Of a DNA stretch of 64,000 nt, positions 28,920 through 38,822 are shown piece after piece (the stretch's first letter is position 1; each line of letters begins with the position of its first letter). The notes beneath the pieces are model-generated. The model had not been told where the DNA came from. It was given only the letters and a program-made list of their open reading frames with translations, and searched no databases. A program made the translations under genes and the position numbers. This stretch comes from Clostridia bacterium (GTDB taxonomy: Bacteria; Bacillota; Clostridia; Lachnospirales; Cellulosilyticaceae): assembly GCA_029239755.1 (NCBI GenBank), contig JARBUI010000001.1:186001-250000 (forward strand), given 5' to 3'.

Positions 28920-30632
28920 TCATTTACCCGCAAACCTGGCTAAGTAATTTTCAATAGCTTCAACTTCAACCTTATTGGTTACTGCTTCTGCAATCTCAGC
29001 GGCCTGTGAAAAGGTCAATTTACGAATCATCTCTTTAACTTCTAAAATTGAAGAGGCACTCATACTAAATTCATCAAGTCCCATACCTAATAAAACAATG
29101 ACAGCCTTTGGATCAGATGCAAACTCACCACACATTCCTGTCCATTTCCCTGCCTTATGAGAAGCTTGTATGACTTGCTTTATAAGTCTTAAAACTCCTG
29201 GATGGAAACTATTATAGAGTTTTGCAATTTTTTCGTTGCCCCTGTCTACAGCTAAAGTATATTGAGTAAGATCATTAGTTCCAATGCTAAAGAAATCTAC
29301 TTCTTTAATCAAAAGATCAGCTATTACAGCAGCTGCTGGGGTTTCGATCATGATACCAACTTCAATAGCCTCATCAAAAGGTATCTGCTGTTCCCTAAGC
29401 TCTGCTTTTGCCTGCTCTAATATGTCATTAGCCTGCCTTACTTGTTCAATATGGGTGATCATAGGATACATAATTCGGAGTTTACCATAATAACTAGCTC
29501 TAAGTATTGCCTTAAGCTGTGTTTTAAAAAGAGAAACTTTGTCCAAACACATACGGATGGCACGCCATCCTAAAAAAGGATTTAATTCTTCTTCAATATC
29601 TAAGTAAGGTACACTTTTATCCCCGCCAATATCAAGTGTTCTGACAATGACTGGCCTGCCTTTCATTCCCTCAGCAACTTCTTTATAATACTCGAACTGT
29701 TCACTTTCTGTCGGCAGACTATTACGGTCCATATAGAGGAATTCTGTTCTAAAAAGCCCAATCCCTTCTGCCCCATGTTTTAGTGCACTCTCTATATCTT
29801 TAGGTGTTCCAATATTGGCACTTAGTTCAACCAGGTGCCCATCTTTTGTTATGGCAGGCTCATTTAGAAGCTTTTGAAGTTCTTTTTTATGCCCTTCTAA
29901 CTGGCTCTGCAGCGCCTTATAGGTTTCAATTTCTACTTCATTAGGATTTAGTATAACTTCTCCTGCTGCTCCATTTATAATCAGCCAATCACCTGTTTCA
30001 ACAGCTTCTGTAATGTTTTTAAGGCCAAGTACAGCCGGTATTTCAAGTGTCCTGGCCATGATGGCAGAATGAGAAGTTTTGCCTCCTGCATTTGTTGCAA
30101 ACCCTTTAATATATTTGGGATTCATTTGGGCTGTATCGGAAGGTGTCAAATCATTAGCAATAATAATGACTTCTTCTGAAATATGACTTAAGTCCGGCAT
30201 TTCGATATTTGCCAAATTATACATCATTCTTGTACAAACATCTACAACATCAGCACTGCGTTCCCTTAAATACGGATCTTCTATCATTAAAAACATTTCA
30301 CTGATTTCTGTCATTGCAAGCTGTACGGCAGCTTCAGCATTTTTTAGATCTCTTGTTACGTGCTCACTAATTCTTTGCTCAATAATCGGATCTTCTACCA
30401 GCATCATATGCGTTTCAAATATTTTACCTTCTTCTTCTCCCATAGATGCTCTGGCCTTTTCACCAATAGCTTTTAGCTGCTCTTTCGTCATTTCCTTTGC
30501 AGCTTCAATGCGTTCTAATGTACTTGAAATATCAGCTTCTTGGATTAATTTTTCATCTATTATAAAAGCCACTTTTTCATATACATAAGCTTTTGCTATA
30601 GCTATCCCCTGACTTGCTGCAATACCATTCAT
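28920..30632 (-). CDS. ptsI: PTS Enzyme I (phosphoenolpyruvate-protein phosphotransferase)
   Basis: The 570-residue protein has the full EI plan: N-terminal helical domain, phospho-His in the GGKTSHSAIMARTLEIP signature near residue 187, and a PEP-binding barrel with GLFRTEFLYMDR, RTLDIGGDK, DFFSIGTNDLTQYTL and a catalytic Cys in GMCGEFASD. It starts the PTS relay. Its place inside the ula operon, with HPr directly upstream, suggests a set tuned to this system, unless it is the only general copy. Confidence 0.96.
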   Translation of the reverse strand: MNGIAASQGIAIAKAYVYEKVAFIIDEKLIQEADISSTLERIEAAKEMTKEQLKAIGEKARASMGEEEGKIFETHMMLVEDPIIEQRISEHVTRDLKNAEAAVQLAMTEISEMFLMIEDPYLRERSADVVDVCTRMMYNLANIEMPDLSHISEEVIIIANDLTPSDTAQMNPKYIKGFATNAGGKTSHSAIMARTLEIPAVLGLKNITEAVETGDWLIINGAAGEVILNPNEVEIETYKALQSQLEGHKKELQKLLNEPAITKDGHLVELSANIGTPKDIESALKHGAEGIGLFRTEFLYMDRNSLPTESEQFEYYKEVAEGMKGRPVIVRTLDIGGDKSVPYLDIEEELNPFLGWRAIRMCLDKVSLFKTQLKAILRASYYGKLRIMYPMITHIEQVRQANDILEQAKAELREQQIPFDEAIEVGIMIETPAAAVIADLLIKEVDFFSIGTNDLTQYTLAVDRGNEKIAKLYNSFHPGVLRLIKQVIQASHKAGKWTGMCGEFASDPKAVIVLLGMGLDEFSMSASSILEVKEMIRKLTFSQAAEIAEAVTNKVEVEAIENYLARFAGK

Positions 30633-30644
30633 GCTTATTACCTC

Positions 30645-30905
30645 CTAGTCTTTGAGATTAGTAATATAAGATATCAAAGCTTCAAGTGCTTCTTCTTCAT
30701 CTTCGCCATCTGTTATAATATCCACTTGTGAGCCTTGACTTAACCCCATAGCTAATATCCCTAAAATACTTTTTGCATTCATTCTTTTTATACCATTTTC
30801 TAAAAACACATCACTTTTAAAAGCTATCGCTCTCTTAACGAAATCTGATGCTGGTCTTGCATGCAGTCCCGTTGGATTAACAATTTCAACAGTCATCTTT
30901 TTCAT
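30645..30905 (-). CDS. ptsH: HPr phosphocarrier protein
   Basis: The 86-residue protein carries GLHARPASDFVK with the phospho-His at about residue 15 and AKSILGILAMG with the regulatory Ser near 46. The Ser indicates HPr kinase control as in other Firmicutes. It lies 12 bases before the Enzyme I gene. Confidence 0.96.
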   Translation of the reverse strand: MKKMTVEIVNPTGLHARPASDFVKRAIAFKSDVFLENGIKRMNAKSILGILAMGLSQGSQVDIITDGEDEEEALEALISYITNLKD

Positions 30906-30950
30906 ACTAATCCCCTTTTCCAGACTATTATTTATTTCTAGATCTTCATT

Positions 30951-31646
30951 TTACAAATTATTTTGACCGTAGTAGGCATTTGCCCCATGTTTTCTTAAGA
31001 AATGTTTATCAAGCAATACTTCTGGCATGCTTGTTAGGCCTGGCGATAACTTTAGAGTATAGTATGCCATTTTTGCTACTTCTTCTAAGACAACCGAATT
31101 ATGTACTGCTTCCATAGGACTTTTCCCCCAAGTAAATGGGCCATGGTGTTTCACAATCACTCCTGGCATCTGCCTAGCATCCATATCTTTAAAAGTTTCT
31201 ACAATGACTTTACCTGTATTTTCTTCATAGGCTTCTTTAATTTCATCTTCTGTCATTTCTCTTGTACAAGGAATATCTCCATAAAAATAATCTGCATGAG
31301 TTGTTCCAAGTGCCGGGATCTTTCGGCCTGCTTGAGCCCACAGGGTTGCCCAGCTGCTATGGGTATGAACAATTCCCTTAATATTTTCAAAGGCTCTATA
31401 GAGTACCAAATGGGTAGCTGTATCTGATGATGGTTTGTATCGCCCTTCTATGACATTTCCTTCTAAATCTACTACCACTAAATCATTAGCTGTCATTGCC
31501 TCATACGAAACACCACTTGGCTTAATAACTATCAGTCCTTCTTTTCGATCAATGCCGCTTACATTCCCCCACGTATAGGTAACTAAGTTCTTTCTAGGCA
31601 GCTCTAAATTTGCTTCTAATACCTCTTGTTTTAATGCTTCTAACAT
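30951..31646 (-). CDS. ulaF: L-ribulose-5-phosphate 4-epimerase
   Basis: The 231-residue class II aldolase-family protein has the AraD/UlaF zinc site in [18 protein letters not shown] and later [10 protein letters not shown], with [10 protein letters not shown] between. It converts L-ribulose 5-phosphate to D-xylulose 5-phosphate. I chose ATG 31646 because AAGAAGG precedes it at a good distance and it overlaps the UlaE stop by 7 bases; the open frame extends further upstream but inside ulaE. Confidence 0.95.
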   Translation of the reverse strand: MLEALKQEVLEANLELPRKNLVTYTWGNVSGIDRKEGLIVIKPSGVSYEAMTANDLVVVDLEGNVIEGRYKPSSDTATHLVLYRAFENIKGIVHTHSSWATLWAQAGRKIPALGTTHADYFYGDIPCTREMTEDEIKEAYEENTGKVIVETFKDMDARQMPGVIVKHHGPFTWGKSPMEAVHNSVVLEEVAKMAYYTLKLSPGLTSMPEVLLDKHFLRKHGANAYYGQNNL

Positions 31647-32512
31647 ACATCTACCTTCTTTCCTTTTAAAAACCCCGCTGCTTCCATTTGGGCTAATATC
31701 CATTTTCTTGCACTGGCTATAGTCAGCATGAAGTCCTCTGAATCATCTGTCCACATCTCTATCAAAAGAGGACCTGCATAATTCATTTTCTTAAGCTGGA
31801 TGAATCCTTTTACAAAATCCACGGAACCTTCGCCAAAAGATACCCGTCTAAATTCCCCTGGATGAGTATCTTTTAGATGAATCGCTACAATGTGCCCTGC
31901 ACCTGTTTCTAAATCTTCATCAATGCTGCTTCCCCATGCGGTGATATTTCCGAAGTCTGGATAGACTTGCAGATAGGGCGAGTTAATCTCCTCTACTACT
32001 GTCATGATTTTCTTAACAGAGCCCATAAATTCGTAATCCATTACTTCTATTGCAAGAACAACACCAGCGTGGCTGGCCCATTCAACACCTTGACGCAAGC
32101 CTTCAAAAAAAAGCTTTTTTGTCTGATCATTGCTTTTTTCATAATACACATCGTATCCAGCCAACTGAATTACCCTAATACCCACATCCACTGCAAATGT
32201 AATAGCTTGTTTCATGATTTCAAGCCCCTTGTCACGAATTTCTGGCGATTCGCTGCCTAGTGGATATCTTCTGTGCCCGCTTAGACACATCGTTGGGATT
32301 TTAATACCTGTCTTATAGACAGCCTGAACAATTTCCTGACGTTTTTCATTCGTATAATATAGTCGTTCCAGCCGCTCATCACTTTCGTCAATGGACATTT
32401 CTACATAATCATAGCCTGCTAGTTTGGCAGCAATTAATTTTTCTTCCCATGTTAAGGATTTGGGTAATGCTTTTTCATATATGCCTATTGGACAATGATC
32501 TAAAGAAAACAT
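31640..32512 (-). CDS. ulaE: L-xylulose-5-phosphate 3-epimerase
   Basis: The 290-residue TIM-barrel protein matches UlaE/Sgb[11 protein letters not shown] at the start, [28 protein letters not shown] near the end and metal-binding Glu/Asp/His in [10 protein letters not shown] and [12 protein letters not shown]. It converts L-xylulose 5-phosphate to L-ribulose 5-phosphate. ATG 32512 has GGGAGG 5 bases upstream; the 14 extra upstream codons have no ribosome site. It is the first gene of the operon. Confidence 0.94.
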   Translation of the reverse strand: MFSLDHCPIGIYEKALPKSLTWEEKLIAAKLAGYDYVEMSIDESDERLERLYYTNEKRQEIVQAVYKTGIKIPTMCLSGHRRYPLGSESPEIRDKGLEIMKQAITFAVDVGIRVIQLAGYDVYYEKSNDQTKKLFFEGLRQGVEWASHAGVVLAIEVMDYEFMGSVKKIMTVVEEINSPYLQVYPDFGNITAWGSSIDEDLETGAGHIVAIHLKDTHPGEFRRVSFGEGSVDFVKGFIQLKKMNYAGPLLIEMWTDDSEDFMLTIASARKWILAQMEAAGFLKGKKVDVC

Positions 32513-32604
32513 AATGACCTCCCTATTTTTATCGCTGAACGCCTTAATAAACATGTCTTCTTGCCTATTTAATTTGTCGCTTTTTATATTTGATTATATA
32601 CATG

Positions 32605-32633
32605 AGTATACGCATCAAAACACTTTTAGTCAA
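32605..32633 (-). promoter_or_regulatory. Promoter of the ascorbate operon
   Basis: TTGACT (32633-32628), 17 bases, TATACT (32610-32605) on the - strand, about 95 bases before the ulaE start. Confidence 0.8.
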
Positions 32634-32702
32634 TATGTACAACGAATATAGGATATATGATTATTTTTTAAACACAATGAACAAATTCTCATTATAAACA
32701 AG

Positions 32703-32737
32703 TGTGCATCTTTAAATTTTAGTGCACATATGTGCAT
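32703..32737. promoter_or_regulatory. Palindromic operator upstream of the ascorbate promoter
   Basis: TGCACATATGTGCA (32723-32736) is a perfect 14-base palindrome. TGTGCAT recurs at 32703-32709 and 32731-32737, 28 bases apart. The cluster lies about 70-105 bases upstream of the -35 box, fitting an activator or SorC-family regulator site. Assignment to the adjacent regulator is inferred. Confidence 0.55.
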
Positions 32738-32763
32738 AGTCACGTCTGTATATTTATAAATTT

Positions 32764-32823
32764 ATAAAAACAGAAGCATATGTCTCCTTGACTGTTTCAA
32801 GTCTTAGTGACATATGCCTCTGT
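32764..32823 (-). terminator. Terminator of the SorC-family regulator gene
   Basis: On the - strand CAGAGGCATATGTC pairs with GACATATGCTTCTG and TTTTTAT follows, 18 bases after the stop at 32841. It separates the regulator from the ula operon. Confidence 0.85.
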
Positions 32824-32840
32824 TTAATTATTTTATTTAT

Positions 32841-33800
32841 TTAGACCTTTCCATAACGATCCATACTGAGCACATTGAGAGCTGTCTTTTCGTCGGTTAT
32901 GAGTACATTAATCAGCTGTCCTCTCATTGCTCCTAGAATAGACTTCACCTTTGACTGCCCTGAAGCAACACCTATAATATACTCTTTCTGCATTACCCTC
33001 TTAATATCCAGCCCAATAATACTCTCATGCAGTTTTGTATTCACAATTTGACCGTTGATATCATAGTAATATCCACAGATATGGCCAATTGCCCCCAGGT
33101 TTCTCAAGTTGAAAATCTCTTCTTGCTCAATAAACCCACTCCAGAGCAAACTTATATCATCAGGAGATAAAAAGCCAAGACCTGTTAAAACAATATCCGC
33201 TTTTTCAGCTAGCTCAAGCGTCTCTGCTACAGCCCTTGTTTCTATAAGTACTTTTCTTGCCCGATCATCCTCTAAAAACAAGGGCGTAAACAGATAATAA
33301 TATGTTCCGCCATAAGCATTAGCAAAATGCCTGGCAATCTCTGGGCCTTCTACACTTGGATCTGTCGAGTTTGTAGATCCTACTAACTGAACAACAGTAA
33401 TAGGTATCTTTTTACTAGGAGACAGCGTATTAATTACCTGTTTCATAGTTTTTCCTCTGGAGATACCAACAATTGAATTAGGTCTCAAAATCGAGTCTGC
33501 ATATTCGTTAGCCAAGGTACCAATACCTGTCAAAACTTCGTCAGAGTCCATGTTACACCCATAAAGCACGCGAACATCTTTTAACTGAAAACGTTCTTTA
33601 AGCTGATCTTCTAAATAATGATTGCGTTCATTTGGCCCATGAATAATAATTTCTACAACTCCAGTATCTTTCGCTTCCTGAAGTAACCGCGATACTGTAG
33701 ATCTTGAAATAAAAAGATTCCTAGCGATTTCTGATTGGGTTAAATTTTCATGATAATACATAGTTGAAACTTTAACCAACAAATTAATGTTACAATCCAT
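32841..33800 (-). CDS. SorC/DeoR-type sugar-binding transcriptional regulator
   Basis: The 319-residue protein has an N-terminal helix-turn-helix, LTQSEIARNLFISRSTVSRLLQEAK, and a C-terminal sugar-phosphate binding domain of the SorC family with GISRGKTMKQVI, VQLVGSTN, GLGFL and GYYYDINGQ. It is encoded upstream of the ascorbate operon on the same strand but separated by a terminator, and a palindrome lies in the gap, so it probably controls that operon in response to a phosphorylated intermediate. Confidence 0.9.
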   Translation of the reverse strand: MDCNINLLVKVSTMYYHENLTQSEIARNLFISRSTVSRLLQEAKDTGVVEIIIHGPNERNHYLEDQLKERFQLKDVRVLYGCNMDSDEVLTGIGTLANEYADSILRPNSIVGISRGKTMKQVINTLSPSKKIPITVVQLVGSTNSTDPSVEGPEIARHFANAYGGTYYYLFTPLFLEDDRARKVLIETRAVAETLELAEKADIVLTGLGFLSPDDISLLWSGFIEQEEIFNLRNLGAIGHICGYYYDINGQIVNTKLHESIIGLDIKRVMQKEYIIGVASGQSKVKSILGAMRGQLINVLITDEKTALNVLSMDRYGKV

Positions 33801-33893
33801 TCTTAGCCTCCATTAATTTTCGCCTTTTCTATTGTTCCTTTATTGTATCAAACTCACCAAAAGAAGTCTATACAAAGCTATAACGCCTGTCTC

Positions 33894-34304
33894 TCACATC
33901 CATCTACGACCATACTTATAAATAATCAAACCCAAAATCATAGCCCAAACCAGTATAATAATAACTGCAGCTGCTCTCATCTTAGGTTTTCTATCTTGAA
34001 ACATTCCTTCTGCTCGCGTTCTGCACTCATCCATTATATTTTCAGGGATTAACTTAACTGCAAGCCATATACCAAGCGGCAGAAGTATCAAATCATCTAA
34101 ATAGCCTAAGATAGGAATGAAGTCAGGAATAAGATCTATAGGACTCAGTGCATATCCAACGACAATAATAGCTGCTGCTTTTGCATAAAATGGGACATCC
34201 CGCCTTTTATATGCCAAATACAGAGCTGCAACCTCACCTTTTAACTTTCTTACTCCAGTCTTTAAAATTTCAAAATAAGTTCTTAAAACATCTCTCATAT
34301 TCAT
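33894..34304 (-). CDS. DUF1232 (YkvA-type) membrane protein
   Basis: The 136-residue protein carries the DUF1232 core AAAIIVVGYALSPIDLIPDF followed by IPILGYLDDLILLP, and a C-terminal membrane helix near 110-130. Function unknown. It is flanked by the regulator gene and by a small ORF on the other strand and appears to be a single-gene unit. Confidence 0.85.
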   Translation of the reverse strand: MNMRDVLRTYFEILKTGVRKLKGEVAALYLAYKRRDVPFYAKAAAIIVVGYALSPIDLIPDFIPILGYLDDLILLPLGIWLAVKLIPENIMDECRTRAEGMFQDRKPKMRAAAVIIILVWAMILGLIIYKYGRRWM

Positions 34305-34524
34305 TCTCCATTCAGTTTAAAACTCATAAATAATATATTGTTAAACTAGCAACAATACCATCAATGATATAAAATAAGTCTTATTTTCATTATCTAATAT
34401 ATAAATGAATTCGTCTATAAAATAAATAATCTGTTATCACTCTAGTAATAATTGTTTTAATGATATAAAATAAACATAGTATGTATTACACTAATTAAGA
34501 ATATAGCCTCGAGGAGAATAGATT

Positions 34525-34680
34525 ATGTCTGATAAAAATGTAGAGTTAATGAAAAAACTTATTGAAGCTAAGAAAAACAAAGCCGGCTCACAAAGTTCTA
34601 CTGGTAAGGCTGAAAAAATAATTGGTTCCAGCCAAAAAGCCTTTAAGAGTCTAAAAAAAGGCGGGTCTCTTGATAAATAA
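34525..34680 (+). CDS. Small basic protein, 51 residues, unknown function
   Basis: ATG 34525 has GAGGAGAAT 6 bases upstream, the frame is open for 51 codons to TAA 34678, and a strong terminator begins 17 bases later. The product is Lys- and Ser-rich and very polar (start MSDKNVELMKKLIEAKKNKA, then GSQSSTGKAEKIIG), with no membrane segment or cysteines, and is partly helical by eye. Good ribosome site plus dedicated terminator argue for a real gene. Nucleic acid binding is possible from its charge but not shown. Confidence 0.7.
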   Translation: MSDKNVELMKKLIEAKKNKAGSQSSTGKAEKIIGSSQKAFKSLKKGGSLDK

Positions 34681-34696
34681 GCATTTTACTTAAAAC

Positions 34697-34748
34697 ATAC
34701 CCCTTACATACCTGGTCTATAAGATCAACATGTAAGGGGTATATTTTT
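34697..34748 (+). terminator. Terminator of the small ORF
   Basis: ATACCCCTTACAT and ATGTAAGGGGTAT are perfect 13-bp arms followed by ATTTTTAT on the + strand; it may also serve the opposing chemoreceptor gene. Confidence 0.9.
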
Positions 34749-34764
34749 ATATCATTGGTCCATG

Positions 34765-36540
34765 TTATATATTAAATTTTGCCACTGCCGAAGACAAATT
34801 CTCTGTACCCTCTTCAACCTCCTTAAGAAGATTAACAATTTCATTGGTTCTTTCAAGGGCAAAATCTGCTTTTTCTGCAATAGCAGTAGTTCCAGCTGCC
34901 CCATCAACTGTTGACCTAGAAATGTCATCTATAACCTTTATCATATCTTGTATGGAGGCAAGCAGTTCTTCTGATGTCGCGCTAAAGTCTGTTACAAGTT
35001 CATTTATTCCGTCTGCATCTTTATTATACTGTTCTGCCGTATTAAGCATAAAAGAATAATCCTTCTTTACATCCTGAGATACAAATTGAAGCAGTTTATA
35101 TGAGCTTGAAGATAAGTTGACAACAGCATTTTTTATTACTTCAGTAATAGACTGTATTTGATTGACTGTACTTCTTGAATCTTCGGCCAAATGTCTTATT
35201 TCATCTGCAACTACGGCAAAGCCTCTTCCAACTTCACCAGCTCTTGCTGCTTCAATTGCAGCATTAAGTGCAAGCAGATTAGTCTGTGAGGTAATTTGCA
35301 ATATAGCATCTGATAAGGCTGTAATTTTTTCTACAGATTTTGATTCCTCAATTGCTTTTTCCAGCATATCTTTAGTCTCTGTAATAACAAGAAGCGCACT
35401 TTTTTCTGACTCAATAACATTCGCCTTAATTTGATTGGCTCTTTTACTCATTGCACTGGCAGCTTTCGTACCGTCTTGTGATTTTTCTGCAACGGACCCT
35501 GCTGCAATCTCTATTTCATTTGAAGTTGCATTCATTTCTTGTGAAGCTGCAGCCGTTTGTTCCATTCCCATGGATATTTGATGGGTTTCTGCTGTCATTT
35601 CATTAAATTGATTTTGCAGAGTATGTATCTCACTACTTAACTTTTTAAATATAGTGATAGAAGCTGCCGATTCCGAAACTACTTCTCCTATCATATCTTT
35701 TATGGATGTTGTCATTTGCTTTAAGGATTGAGAAATAAGACCTATTTCATCTTTTTGCTTTAAATACTTCTCAGGTATTTGAGCTGTAAAGTCTCCTCCT
35801 GAAAGCTTCTTAATAATTTGTGACGCATCTTCAATAGGTTTTGAGATTTTCTTGCCAACAATGAGAGCTATACTAGCAAATACAGCTGCTAAAAGAACTG
35901 CAATTCCAAATAGAAGTATTATTTTTTCCTTAACAGCTTTTACAATTTCAGCCTTTTCGGTTTGTACTATAACATCTATATCATCTGTATAGTTGCCTGT
36001 TCCAACAACCCATTCAAAAGGTTCAAAAGCTAAGGAATAAGCTCTTTTCGGAAGCGGCTCCTTGCCATCTTTTTTCGTAAAATAATAGTCCGAAAAACCA
36101 CCATCCGTTTTTCTTCCATTTTCTATGATTTCCTTAATAAGATATTTTCCTTTTTCATCTTTAGCTTCCATCCTATTGGTTCCTTCTGTATCTCTCCCCA
36201 GGAGTACCACGTTAACTCCTTCAAAGGTATCAATCCAAAAGTATCCGTCCGCTCCATACTTAAGGTTTCTAATAGATGATGCAGCCATCTCTTTAGCCTG
36301 CTCTTCACTTATCTCTCCTCGTTTAAAACTATCATAATAATGCTGCACCAGACTAACTGCACTTTGAACTTGAGTTTTAATAAGATTATCAAAATCCTGC
36401 CTAATAGATGCTTCAAACTTTTGGAGATATGCATTTTGTATACTTATCATAGACCATGCAGCAATGCCAATTAGGATGATCATAACTGTAAGCGAGTTCA
36501 TAATAGATGCCAATAGAATCTTCGTACTAATTTTTTTCAT
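34765..36540 (-). CDS. Methyl-accepting chemotaxis protein with sCache_2 sensor
   Basis: The 591-residue receptor has an N-terminal helix (about 8-30), an extracytoplasmic sCache_2-type domain with [27 protein letters not shown] and [13 protein letters not shown], a second helix (about 205-225), HAMP, and a signalling domain with [18 protein letters not shown] and [22 protein letters not shown] 36540 is preferred because AGAAGGGGG lies about 8 bases upstream; the frame opens 14 codons earlier. sCache_2 domains usually bind small carboxylates; the ligand is unknown here. Confidence 0.93.
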   Translation of the reverse strand: MKKISTKILLASIMNSLTVMIILIGIAAWSMISIQNAYLQKFEASIRQDFDNLIKTQVQSAVSLVQHYYDSFKRGEISEEQAKEMAASSIRNLKYGADGYFWIDTFEGVNVVLLGRDTEGTNRMEAKDEKGKYLIKEIIENGRKTDGGFSDYYFTKKDGKEPLPKRAYSLAFEPFEWVVGTGNYTDDIDVIVQTEKAEIVKAVKEKIILLFGIAVLLAAVFASIALIVGKKISKPIEDASQIIKKLSGGDFTAQIPEKYLKQKDEIGLISQSLKQMTTSIKDMIGEVVSESAASITIFKKLSSEIHTLQNQFNEMTAETHQISMGMEQTAAASQEMNATSNEIEIAAGSVAEKSQDGTKAASAMSKRANQIKANVIESEKSALLVITETKDMLEKAIEESKSVEKITALSDAILQITSQTNLLALNAAIEAARAGEVGRGFAVVADEIRHLAEDSRSTVNQIQSITEVIKNAVVNLSSSSYKLLQFVSQDVKKDYSFMLNTAEQYNKDADGINELVTDFSATSEELLASIQDMIKVIDDISRSTVDGAAGTTAIAEKADFALERTNEIVNLLKEVEEGTENLSSAVAKFNI

Positions 36541-36691
36541 ATCTAATCCCCCTTCTAATACAAATTTCGATATTTTTTTCATTTTTCTCTACATTTATTT
36601 CTTATTTTTCTAATAATTCAATAATATTTTACCATTTTCGTGTTTATATTTCAATATCACTCCTGCATATTCATTTGTAAATTATTGGGCA

Positions 36692-36739
36692 ATAAGAAGG
36701 CCCTTACTTTGACTATACTCAAAGTAAGGGCCTTCTTAT
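36692..36739 (-). terminator. Long hairpin after the ACT protein gene
   Basis: Perfect 21-bp arms (ATAAGAAGGCCCTTACTTTGA and complement) around CTATAC begin 3 bases after the stop at 36742. The T-run is poor, but the position is that of a terminator and could serve both strands. Confidence 0.7.
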
Positions 36740-36741
36740 GA

Positions 36742-37167
36742 CTAGACTTGATAAATATCACTTGCCTTCATAAGTTCCATCTTATGCCTAGATAAGCATT
36801 CAATCGTTTTATTGCAGTCCTCTGTCCTAAGGACGATAGATGCATCGTCTCCTATAGAGAAAGCATACATGTACTCTATGCTAATATTATCATCTGTTAA
36901 ATAAGCCAGCATTCTCTTAAGCCCTCCTGGTGTATTAGGTACCTTACAGCAGATAACAGGAGTGGACTGAACTGAAAAATCCTGCTCTTTTAAAAGCTTA
37001 AGTGCCTCTTTAGGGTCACTGACAATAAGTCTTACAATGCCATAGTCTGAAGTGTCCGCTATAGACAATGCTGATACATTAATACTCGCATCCCCTAAAA
37101 TTTGCATAACCTCATATAACCTGCCTGATTTATTTTCGATAAATACTGAGAGTTGTTCGATAATCAT
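36742..37167 (-). CDS. Tandem ACT-domain protein
   Basis: The 141-residue protein consists of two ACT domains: QLSVFIENKSGRLYEVMQIL with SALSIADTSDYGIVRLIV, and VPNTPGGLKRMLAYLTDDNI with YMYAFSIGDDASIVLRTED. Such proteins bind amino acids and often sit beside phenylacetate-CoA ligase genes in Clostridia, as here. ATG 37167 with GAGGAAT upstream is preferred over the longer frame. A role in aromatic amino acid sensing is inferred. Confidence 0.88.
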   Translation of the reverse strand: MIIEQLSVFIENKSGRLYEVMQILGDASINVSALSIADTSDYGIVRLIVSDPKEALKLLKEQDFSVQSTPVICCKVPNTPGGLKRMLAYLTDDNISIEYMYAFSIGDDASIVLRTEDCNKTIECLSRHKMELMKASDIYQV

Positions 37168-37392
37168 ACTGATTCCTCCTCTATACATTAACTGTTAATT
37201 TATTTATATAGCTTTATAATTTATAAATTCATACTTTATGCTGCCGCATCTTAATTATAAGAACAAAACTAAATATTTTTCTCTCTATGGTTAACACAAT
37301 AAATCCGAGTCCCATTAGTAGTCTGTTCCATTTTTTCAGTCATCATTTTCAGTCATCAGTCCTTACTCTTTTTAGCATGGGTATCAGAATGG

Positions 37393-37489
37393 CTAGCTTG
37401 GGAGGGGAGGGATGGCTTTTGATGCGACTCGGGTTTGGCTGTGGGAGGCGTGGAGCATCAAAAGCCATTCCTCCCCTCCCTTGCGAACC
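37393..37489 (+). repeat. Stem-loop repeat, copy 1
   Basis: CTAGC, then a 24-bp stem (37400-37423 with 37457-37480, one G-T pair), a 33-base loop containing GTTTGGCTGTGGGAGGCGTG, then TTGCGAACC. The loop core is identical in copies at 48533-48630 and 49296-49393, while the stems differ in sequence. It lies 9 bases from the stop of the phenylacetate-CoA ligase gene and points toward it. Confidence 0.85.
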
Positions 37490-37498
37490 TCAATTTGA

Positions 37499-38812
37499 TC
37501 ACTCCATGCCCGCTTTATTTCTTCTGTCAATAATACGCTTAGCTTTGCCTTCGCTGCGCTCAATTGTCTTGTGTTCTACTAGTTTAACCTTCACTTGAAT
37601 CCCTAATACACTTCGTATTTCATCCGTTATTTTCTTTTCTATCTCTTTCATATATCTCATACCGTCAACAAAAGTGATATCCTCTTTACCTTCTACCCAC
37701 ACTTCAAGCGTATCAAGATTGTTGACTTTATCTACAATAAGCACATAGTGCGGTGCTGTTTCCCCTAAATTAAGAAGAACACTTTCTATTTGTGATGGGA
37801 ATACATTAACCCCTCTTATAATGAGCATATCATCAGTTCGGCCTGCACATTTTGTCATTCTGACTGTCGTTCTGCCACAAGTACATGGCGCGTCTACAAG
37901 ACTTGAAATATCTCTTGTTCTATACCTTAGAAGAGGCAGTGCTTCCTTGGTAATACAGGTAAAGACAAGTTCCCCTTCTGATCCATAAGGCAGAGACTTA
38001 AGTGTATCTACATCTACAATCTCTGGTACGAAATGGTCTTCATTAATATGTAAATGGTTTTGAGCTTCACATTCAAAAGCAACTCCCGGCCCAATTATTT
38101 CGCTTAGTCCATAGCTGTCGTGAGCTCTCATCCCCCAAAGATCTTCTATCTCGGCTCTCATCTCATAGGTCCAAGGCTCTCCCCCAAGAGGAGCTGCCTT
38201 AATACCAATGCTCCTTGGGTCAATCCCCATAGCCTTCATACTTTCTCCAAGATAAATGGCATAAGACGGCGTACATACTAAAATAGTACTGCCAAATTCC
38301 TGCATAACCTGGATTTGCTTTTTGGTATTGCCTGTAGAAATAGGAACAATAGTCGCTCCAAATCTTTCTGCTCCATAGTGAAAGCCTAGCCCTCCTGTAA
38401 AAAAGCCATAGCCAAGCGCATTTTGCACGACATCATCTTCTGTCATGCCCATCCCTGCGTAAAACCTTGCAATGCAGTCTGACCACATATCTAGGTCATT
38501 TTTGGTATATCCAACAACTGTTGGCTTACCTGTTGTTCCTGATGATGCATGTACCCTGGCTACTTGTTTCATAGGCACTGCAAAAAGCTTATAAGGGTAA
38601 TTGTCTCTTAAATCTTGTTTTGTTGTAAAAGGGAGTTTTGTTATGTCTTCTATACTTTTAATGTCACCAACCTCAAGTCCCATATCATCCATTTTCTTTT
38701 TATAAAAGGGCACATTATAATACACTCTATTTACTGTATCTATTAATCTTTTACTTTGCAAAGCCTGCATTTCATCTCTTGTAAGACACTCCTCTTGCTG
38801 CCAAATCACCAC
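37499..38812 (-). CDS. paaK: Phenylacetate-CoA ligase (copy B)
   Basis: The 437-residue adenylate-forming enzyme has the PaaK motifs [17 protein letters not shown] (P-loop-like), YGLSEIIGPGVAFEC, RYRTRDIS and [10 protein letters not shown] with the C-terminal Lys. It activates an aryl acetate to the CoA thioester; in amino acid fermenting Clostridia such enzymes act on phenylacetate or indoleacetate made from 2-oxo acids. GTG start with GGGAG upstream. It lies 10 bases after a paralog of similar length, which suggests tandem duplication. Confidence 0.92.
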   Translation of the reverse strand: MVIWQQEECLTRDEMQALQSKRLIDTVNRVYYNVPFYKKKMDDMGLEVGDIKSIEDITKLPFTTKQDLRDNYPYKLFAVPMKQVARVHASSGTTGKPTVVGYTKNDLDMWSDCIARFYAGMGMTEDDVVQNALGYGFFTGGLGFHYGAERFGATIVPISTGNTKKQIQVMQEFGSTILVCTPSYAIYLGESMKAMGIDPRSIGIKAAPLGGEPWTYEMRAEIEDLWGMRAHDSYGLSEIIGPGVAFECEAQNHLHINEDHFVPEIVDVDTLKSLPYGSEGELVFTCITKEALPLLRYRTRDISSLVDAPCTCGRTTVRMTKCAGRTDDMLIIRGVNVFPSQIESVLLNLGETAPHYVLIVDKVNNLDTLEVWVEGKEDITFVDGMRYMKEIEKKITDEIRSVLGIQVKVKLVEHKTIERSEGKAKRIIDRRNKAGME

Positions 38813-38822
38813 TTACCACTCC

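Noticed and set aside
34363..34473. Direct repeat AATGATATAAAATAA at 34363-34377 and 34459-34473
   Set aside because: Low-complexity AT sequence in an intergenic region; 15 bases twice, without further support as a binding site.
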